Shown here: positions 61,329 through 64,000 of the stretch, piece after piece
Layout of the letters: the number at the start of each line of letters is the position of its first letter
Position numbering within the stretch: position 1 is the stretch's first letter
Source: Favolaschia claudopus
Taxonomy: Eukaryota > Basidiomycota > Agaricomycetes > Agaricales > Mycenaceae
Assembly: GCA_037176885.1 (NCBI GenBank)
Contig: JAWWNJ010000047.1
Coordinates: forward strand, 1,426,001-1,490,000
DNA: 64,000 bases
Reading direction: 5' to 3'
Made by a program: the position numbers and the translations under genes
Notes under the pieces: generated by a model
The model's input: only the letters and a program-made list of their open reading frames with translations
What the model was told of the DNA's origin: nothing
Database searches by the model: none

Positions 61329-62022
61329 CCTAAAAGTCCACACAATGCGTCCCTTACACATAATTGACATCACTTGCTTCCTCTCCCCTTTCTTTATAAC
61401 ATGATTTTAACGGCTAGCCACCGGCGCGGGGAATGCGCAATTTTGTCCCCTACATCCCCTTCTTTTCCGCATGAGCCACCCCGCCTCGGCCGCCCCCCGA
61501 CGTTGCTGACATCAGCAATATCACCCTCGCGTCACACGCGTGACACCTCTCTCCTCCAACCACCCCACCCCCTTGCCCCATCCCGACACACACATAGACG
61601 ATACTGTCACCCCAACCCCTTCATCTTTACTGTACAGTATCCTCTTGATTTTGACATCCGTAACCAGAGGGACAAACGGGAGCCCCTAACCTCGCCAGGG
61701 AACGCCTTGGCGACGCACAAGGCGGCATCTCCAGCAACGCATTCACACCGCGCTCAGTTGTAGACCAACAGCGACCCTGCAATTTCCTAACTCCATCAAT
61801 TTGAGGATCCCACCTTTTAGCAAATTCGAAAGCTACCGCCGCGTGACTTTAGCAGGAAAGAAGCCACCCAAACTCAAGGTAAGCGTACACGACGCGATAT
61901 GAGGGCGTGTAACCAGTCTCGTACACTGATATGAAGTGCCTAGCCAACTACTGCGTCGAAAGAGTAAGAGGACGTGCCCGGAACGGGATAATTCTGTTTG
62001 GCCACCGGTAGGTTTACCTCCA
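61329..62022. other. intergenic after the dioxygenase
   Basis: C-rich, with inverted motifs TTGCTGA-CA-TCAGCAA near 61503 and GTCAC-ACGC-GTGAC at 61531. No gene is supported. Confidence 0.4.
61531..61544. repeat. 14 bp hairpin motif GTCAC-N4-GTGAC, copy 3
   Basis: GTCACACGCGTGAC followed by ACCTCTCTCC. Confidence 0.4.
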
Positions 62023-62128
62023 CAGTACCTCGGGTAGCACTACTTTGCAACGCCCGCGTTAGTTGAGCGGAAATTTTATTCGGCACCCCAGGGTGCTTGA
62101 ATGCCTCGATAGTACCTCGGGTAGTACT
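62023..62128. repeat. pair of 18-mers AGTACCTCGGGTAGYACT
   Basis: Copies at 62023-62040 and 62111-62128, 88 bp apart, differing at one base. The ends AGTAC/GTACT are inverted. Confidence 0.6.
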
Positions 62129-62285
62129 GTCCCGTGCTGCGTCCGCCAAATAAGTACGTCAAAAGTACTGTACCAGTTGTCTCGACTCCAAGAGTAACGG
62201 CGGTGTCAAGACCCTTTTCCTTGATGTGCTTTCACATTCCGCGAACATCTTCAAGCGGATCAAAGTACAAGTAAGCTCACCCCAG

Positions 62286-62717
62286 TTACTTTTCGCGGTC
62301 TCTGATTTCACGAGTATACAGCACACCACTATCAAATTTAAAGGCGACAGCTGTGGCCAATTCTCTTGCCATGTGGCTGTTGAACGCGACTCCATATGAG
62401 TTGCAGCTCTCAGGCATTGTGGCAGGAAAATCCAGCCGCTCAAAGACAGCGGAAAGCTCGGTCAAAGAAACCTTGGCTTTTCTGGTACGAGGGTCAGTGT
62501 CGTTCCGCACAAAATTCCAGAATCCTTTTTGATCCTTGCGAGCCAGTACCTCGGTTCGAAGGGCACGCCGTAGCGCGTCAACTTTCGCTCGACCTCGGTG
62601 AGACAGATCGGGAGACTCGTTCAGGTCGTCGCCGCTTTCCCACAGCCTGGGTTTCTCCGTTGTGATTTCTTCAAGATCGGTATAGACTTTGCGATTCTCA
62701 ACTATGAATCCTCTCAA
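62286..62717 (-). pseudogene. fragment of a LINE (non-LTR retrotransposon) polyprotein
   Basis: The minus frame reads DALRRALRTEVLARKDQKGF with WNFVRNDTDPRTRKAKVSLT and ELSAVFERLDFPATMPESCN. This resembles the segment before the reverse-transcriptase core in fungal LINE proteins, where an (F)W-(x)FV-(x)n-DPR block precedes an S-(x)2-L-(x)2-(V/Y)F block. No endonuclease domain or catalytic YxDD was found nearby, so it is a truncated remnant. Confidence 0.5.
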
Positions 62718-62950
62718 TACTGTTTTATTTGGTCACTCACTGCGTTCCTTAGGGCTCAAGAGCGTGACAATATCAAGGTTCAGGGGCTCGCGCTTATTGA
62801 CCCCAACGGTGTTAGTATTCCCAGGCGATGGAACGGTGCAGCCGGGCAAGAGAAGCCTACCGCTCAACGTCGGCTCTGGGCGGCGCGAAAGACCGCAGCC
62901 CATAAAATAGTGTGAGTCCCACACTTTTGGCATATACTCCCACCGAAGGA
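62718..62950. other. spacer right of the LINE fragment
   Basis: No gene is supported. Confidence 0.4.
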
Positions 62951-63146
62951 TGCACTCATTCAAGGTGCTTTTACTATTCACAGTGAGTCGGACGTGGTGC
63001 TGGGGCACCACCACAGCAAACATGGGTACAGAAAAAACATCGCCTCAAACGGTGATGGAGGTTCGATTCCTCCCGTCCGCTTAGCTGTCAACTATCTGAC
63101 CTTTTTGGCCATTTCATTGACTCTCCGTTCATAGATCCACCTCGTT
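62951..63146 (+). repeat. 195 bp direct repeat, copy 1
   Basis: From ACTCATTC to CATAGATCCACCTC, about 85% identical by eye to 63760-63956. It contains a tRNA-like fold in its middle. Confidence 0.8.
62988..63080 (+). ncRNA. 93 nt tRNA-like structure, copy 1
   Basis: CGGACG at the 5' end pairs with CGTCCG at the 3' end. The T-arm is GGAGG-TTCGATT-CCTCC. A long variable-type arm ATCGCC-TCAAAC-GGTGAT follows an arm with CAGCAAACATG in its loop, and GGTGC-TGGG-GCACC makes a 5' arm. The outermost acceptor pair is a mismatch in this copy. It is not a standard tRNA, because the anticodon and D arms are atypical. Confidence 0.45.
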
Positions 63147-63759
63147 CGCGTTGTCCGTTCAGTTGAACATGATATAGAAGTTAAGCTTGAATCGGACCTG
63201 GGCCGAGGTGACATTCGTAACCTGTGCGCTACTTAACTCAATCAGACTTCGTTCCACTTTCTGTAGGCTTTCTCTTTTCACGCGGCACCGAAATCAAGCC
63301 GGTAAAGCCCAGGTGCGTCTAACTCTTTGTACTTTTCTACTTTATTCGACACTGACTTGACTCTTTTCAGTACCCATGACCGCCTAGCATCCAATTGTCC
63401 GTGTACTTTGAATCTAACGCGGAAAATACACCTTTGGACTATCAGGTACGTTCGGTTTCGACGCCTTACTCTAATTATTGACTGACCTCATGTTCAACTT
63501 TGAAGGCTGAACCTATGCCGATTTGACTCGCGCGCGCCTCTACAAACGAATCTGTACATACTCAACCAAGTAAACCTCACCTCATGTTGAACCAGGTTGG
63601 CCCAAACTTCCTTCCTTGCTTTGCTTCTATAGGTCTTCAAACCCATTAGCGGAATCATTGACAAATGCATGGGTACCCGTCCCTCGCATTTTGTGTGTGT
63701 GATTCCCTCCGCACCCGCTCGGTACCTCTCCCAATAAGTCACCAGTCGCGCCCCGCTCA
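63147..63759. other. spacer between the two tRNA-like repeats
   Basis: About 610 bp without a supported gene. A donor-like GGTGCGT at 63309 is followed by TTTTCAG near 63370, as in the 38-46 kb region. Confidence 0.4.
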
Positions 63760-63956
63760 CTAGTACTCATTCGGGGTGCTTCCACTCTATACAGTGAGTC
63801 GGACGTGGTGCTGGGGCACCCCCGCAGCAAACATGGGGACAGAACAATGATCGCCTCGAACGGTGACGGAGGTTCGATTCCTCCCGTCCGATTAACTTTG
63901 TAGTATCTGACCTTTTTGGCCATTTCATTGACTTTCCGTTCATAGATCCACCTCCC
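63760..63956 (+). repeat. 195 bp direct repeat, copy 2
   Basis: Second copy of 62951-63146, same strand, about 810 bp downstream. Confidence 0.8.
63799..63891 (+). ncRNA. 93 nt tRNA-like structure, copy 2
   Basis: TCGGACG pairs fully with CGTCCGA (7 bp). The T-arm GGAGG-TTCGATT-CCTCC, the variable arm TCGCC-TCGAAC-GGTGA and the 5' arm GGTGC-TGGG-GCACC are kept. A CCCC/GGGG stem holds an 11-base loop GCAGCAAACAT. It is better paired than copy 1, which suggests this is the less decayed copy. Confidence 0.5.
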
Positions 63957-64000
63957 TCGCCTCAACATTCGCTACATAACCAGTAGGGCCAACCTCTTCC

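Noticed and set aside
62951..63956. Solo or paired LTRs of a retrotransposon
   Set aside because: The 195 bp repeats lack clear TG...CA ends, primer-binding site or any gag/pol sequence between them; the central tRNA-like fold fits another origin better.

Overview
The window looks like nuclear DNA of a mushroom-forming basidiomycete (Agaricomycetes). The evidence is compact genes split by many 45-80 bp introns, a Plavaka-type (CACTA-like) transposase, F-box/LRR proteins, an ArmH-like flavin halogenase, an aryl-alcohol-oxidase-like GMC enzyme, a secreted heme peroxidase, an OrsD/RecQ-type giant helicase and a fungal TET/JBP-like 2OG dioxygenase. No bacterial or viral gene set is present. All gene models were read by eye, so exon borders are approximate except where exact positions are given.

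Bases 1-26.8 kb are the gene-dense, mostly metabolic part. In order they hold a P450 (minus strand, cut by the window edge), a UbiA prenyltransferase (minus), a ~6.8 kb Plavaka transposon carrying a transposase and a divergent accessory gene, a flavin-dependent halogenase, a small secreted protein, a GMC oxidoreductase, eEF1B-alpha (housekeeping, minus), an F-box gene broken by one base, and a secreted heme peroxidase (minus). The prenyltransferase, P450, halogenase and flavin oxidase would fit a pathway for a halogenated prenylated aromatic (meroterpenoid). The transposon sits inside that group.

Bases 26.8-46.6 kb are gene-poor and repeat-rich. They hold a degenerate array with a period of about 400 bp (27.3-29.4 kb), one F-box/LRR gene, a tRNA-headed SINE with a 13 bp target duplication, an inverted-repeat element, and a tandem array with three hairpins whose stems differ in sequence but stay palindromic. 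A long strand-skewed C-rich stretch without convincing genes follows.

Bases 46.6-61.3 kb carry an unusual cluster. A giant gene (C2H2 finger, OrsD-like region, RecQ-like helicase, Pro-rich linker, Cys-rich end module) lies beside two small intact genes that resemble an internal module and the C-terminal module of the same giant protein, in reversed order. An unrecognised 185-residue gene lies between them and a TET/JBP-like dioxygenase lies upstream. The right end (61.3-64 kb) holds a LINE fragment and two direct repeats, each with a 93 nt tRNA-like fold.
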